64,000 nt of DNA, taken from assembly GCA_016271365.2 (NCBI GenBank), contig CM057454.1, positions 696,771,501 through 696,835,500 of the forward strand, read 5' to 3'. Position 1 is the stretch's first letter. The number at the start of each line of letters is the position of its first letter. The position numbers and the translations under genes were made by a program. The notes under the pieces were generated by a model that saw only the letters and a list, made by a program, of their open reading frames with translations, searched no databases and was not told where the DNA came from. The stretch is from Neoceratodus forsteri (lineage: Eukaryota > Chordata > Ceratodontiformes > Ceratodontidae). Of this stretch, positions 62,439-64,000 are shown piece by piece.

Positions 62439-64000
62439 CATTTTATTTTATTTATTGAGATATTCAGAAAGACCTTTGAGTCAAAGACTCATTTACAAAG
62501 GTTCCACATCATATATAGAGCAGAGAAGGGACAAAACATGGTTTACAGGTTGTTTGTACATTACAAAATCTTACAATAATTTTTTTTTAACATGGTTACA
62601 CATTTATTCAGTGGGTGAGCTACCCTTCCAGGGGAACATGATTTACAAGAGATTCACACAGCCATAGAGTAGCAGAGAGGTTCTGAAGTGGCTGTTTGTC
62701 CAAAAATAAGTTAGCTCACAGGAGCCATTGGCATGGGGGAATCAGAGGTGTTCAGGGTCTTCGTGGGGGGGGGGGTCAGTTGCAGTCATGCAGGTTGGAG
62801 GCTTGTAGGTGATTCCTTAGTCTGGTTTTGAAAGGGCCAAGCCTAGTTTCTTCCATTATGAGGCTGGGGAGCACGTTCGTCCAGGATGGGGCTTTGTAAC
62901 TGAAAGTTCACTGGAAATGGGAAGTCCAGCCACAGGGTACCCATAGCAATGGTTTGTTCAAGCTATGGGTTGTTCTGCCTGGTGGTGTTGGGAGGATAAA
63001 TTGGTTCAGGGCAGGGGAGGTGAGGCCTAGGATAATCTTTTTGGTCATTAGGCAGGTGTGATACCTGATTTTGTTGTCTAGGTTTAGCCAGTTTGCAGTA
63101 CTGTAGAGGGAGCATGTGTGTGTGTGAGGTGATCACAACCTAGGATGAAACAGCAGGCTGTGTTAAGCACATGCCGGAGTCGGTTTAGGACTGTGGATGT
63201 TGCTGCACTGTAGATGAGAATGCCGTAGTCCAGCAGGGAGAGGATAGAGGAGTTTATGGTGAGTTGTAATGCTTCGGGGTGAGGCAGTGTTTGTATCGGT
63301 AGAGTACTCCTAGTGTGGAGCTAAGGGCAGTAGATAGGTGCAGGATATGTAGATTAAAGTTGAGGGCAGGGTCTAGTGTGATCCCTAGATATTTAAAGCT
63401 GCTTACTTGTTCTGGGGGGGCTGATTAGCAGTGAGAAACTGGGGGCAGAGGTTTTTGAGGGGGTTCTGGGTATGTGAGAAAATCATGACTTTTGTCTTAT
63501 TGTAGTTTATTATAAGATGCTGGGTGGCAAACCATTGTTCAATTTCATGGAAAGAGTGTTGGAGTGTTTGGTGGAGTTTGAGGGGTGCCGGGTCAGAGGC
63601 GTATAGGACAGCATCATCCGCGTACAGGAGCAGATTGCCAGGGCAGGCCAATGGGAGGGAATTTAGGTATAGACTGAAAAGTAAGGGGCCAAGTATGGAG
63701 CCTTGTGGGACACTGGAGCAGATAGGAAGGCGGGAGGACAGGACGGTGCCAACCTTGACCATCTGCATTCTATTGGAGAGATAGCTGGTGAACCAGTTCA
63801 TGGCGTCCTTGGAGAAGCCAGTGTAGGCCACAGTGTTTAGTAGGAGGGCATGCTTGACAGTATCAAATGCCTTAGATAGGTCCATGAAGATGGTGCCTGT
63901 GAGGTGGCCATGGTCCAAGGCAGACTGGACATGGGAGGTAAATTCAAGGAGGGCGGTGATGGTACTATGATCCTTTTGGAAGCCATGTTGCTGGTTGGTT
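62439..64000 (-). mobile_element. L2-like LINE, 3' half, running off the window
   Basis: On the minus strand the window edge enters an RT: GTIFMDLSKAFDTVKHALLL and MNWFTSYLSNRMQMVKVG, then SVPQGSILGPLLFSLYLNSL (63918-63640). The catalytic LLYADDAVLYASD is at about 63605-63640, then IEQWFATQHLIINYNKTKVM (about 63540-63490). This 171-residue frame is open, so the copy is fairly young. C-terminal parts continue in broken frames to about 62700. The 3' tail with A-rich end is at 62440. A truncated sister copy lies at 14975-15145. The 5' part lies outside the window. Confidence 0.88.

Overview
The window looks like intergenic DNA from a repeat-rich, probably large, vertebrate genome. I found no host gene, rRNA, tRNA gene or CRISPR array. 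Almost everything recognisable is a transposable element or its debris: several CR1-like LINE families, two L1/Tx1-like LINEs, an L2-like LINE, a Penelope-like element (PLE), tyrosine-recombinase (YR) retrotransposons carrying an SGNH-hydrolase frame, hAT transposons, MITEs, a tRNA-derived SINE, and palindromic or tandem repeats. CR1, L1, PLE, hAT and Ngaro/DIRS-type elements together fit an animal such as a lungfish, caecilian or other amphibian, or a basal fish. The sequence alone does not decide which. Every coding remnant I checked carries stops or frameshifts.

Layout. 0.4-0.7 kb: tRNA-derived SINE. 0.7-6.9 kb: a nearly complete CR1 on the minus strand ('CR1-B', with an ORF1 SGNH esterase, endonuclease and RT), broken by two plus-strand 'CR1-A' insertions. 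7.5-13.2 kb: plus-strand L1 remnant with a 1.04-kb hAT-like foldback inside. 13.3-15.1 kb: SINE-like piece, MITE and an L2 tail. 16.2-18 kb and 20-23.7 kb: TA-headed repeats, a ~60-bp minisatellite, long hairpins and a ~295-bp palindromic satellite, with a second CR1-B (18-19.9 kb) between them. 23.8-25.9 kb: decayed YR/SGNH element.

28.5-48.2 kb is a deep nest. A ~200-bp tandem array was entered by a CR1-like LINE ('LINE-E'). LINE-E was cut in mid-frame by a 17.1-kb YR retrotransposon with split direct repeats (A1 - gag - RT/RNase H - YR - SGNH - B1 A2 B2, minus strand). That element itself took in a CR1, a 2.8-kb second split-repeat element, and a 4.5-kb L1 that carries a hAT MITE. A further MITE sits in the right half of LINE-E.

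48.5-58 kb: a retroposed segment, then a BED-finger hAT transposase (plus strand) split by another hAT-like element (50250-55006, 8-bp target duplication) and by a CR1. The inner hAT holds two more LINE fragments. 58.5-61.7 kb: a PLE with C-terminal RT and GIY-YIG endonuclease, between ~870-bp inverted terminal copies that each carry a hammerhead-ribozyme-like motif. 62.4-64 kb: minus-strand L2-like LINE running off the end.

The most rewarding observations are the YR element whose excision restores the LINE reading frame, its small split-repeat companion, the inverted PLE termini with ribozyme motifs, and the hairpin/satellite cluster at 20-23 kb. Family names rest on motif recognition by eye. 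Boundaries backed by target duplications or frame restoration are good to a few bases; the others are approximate.
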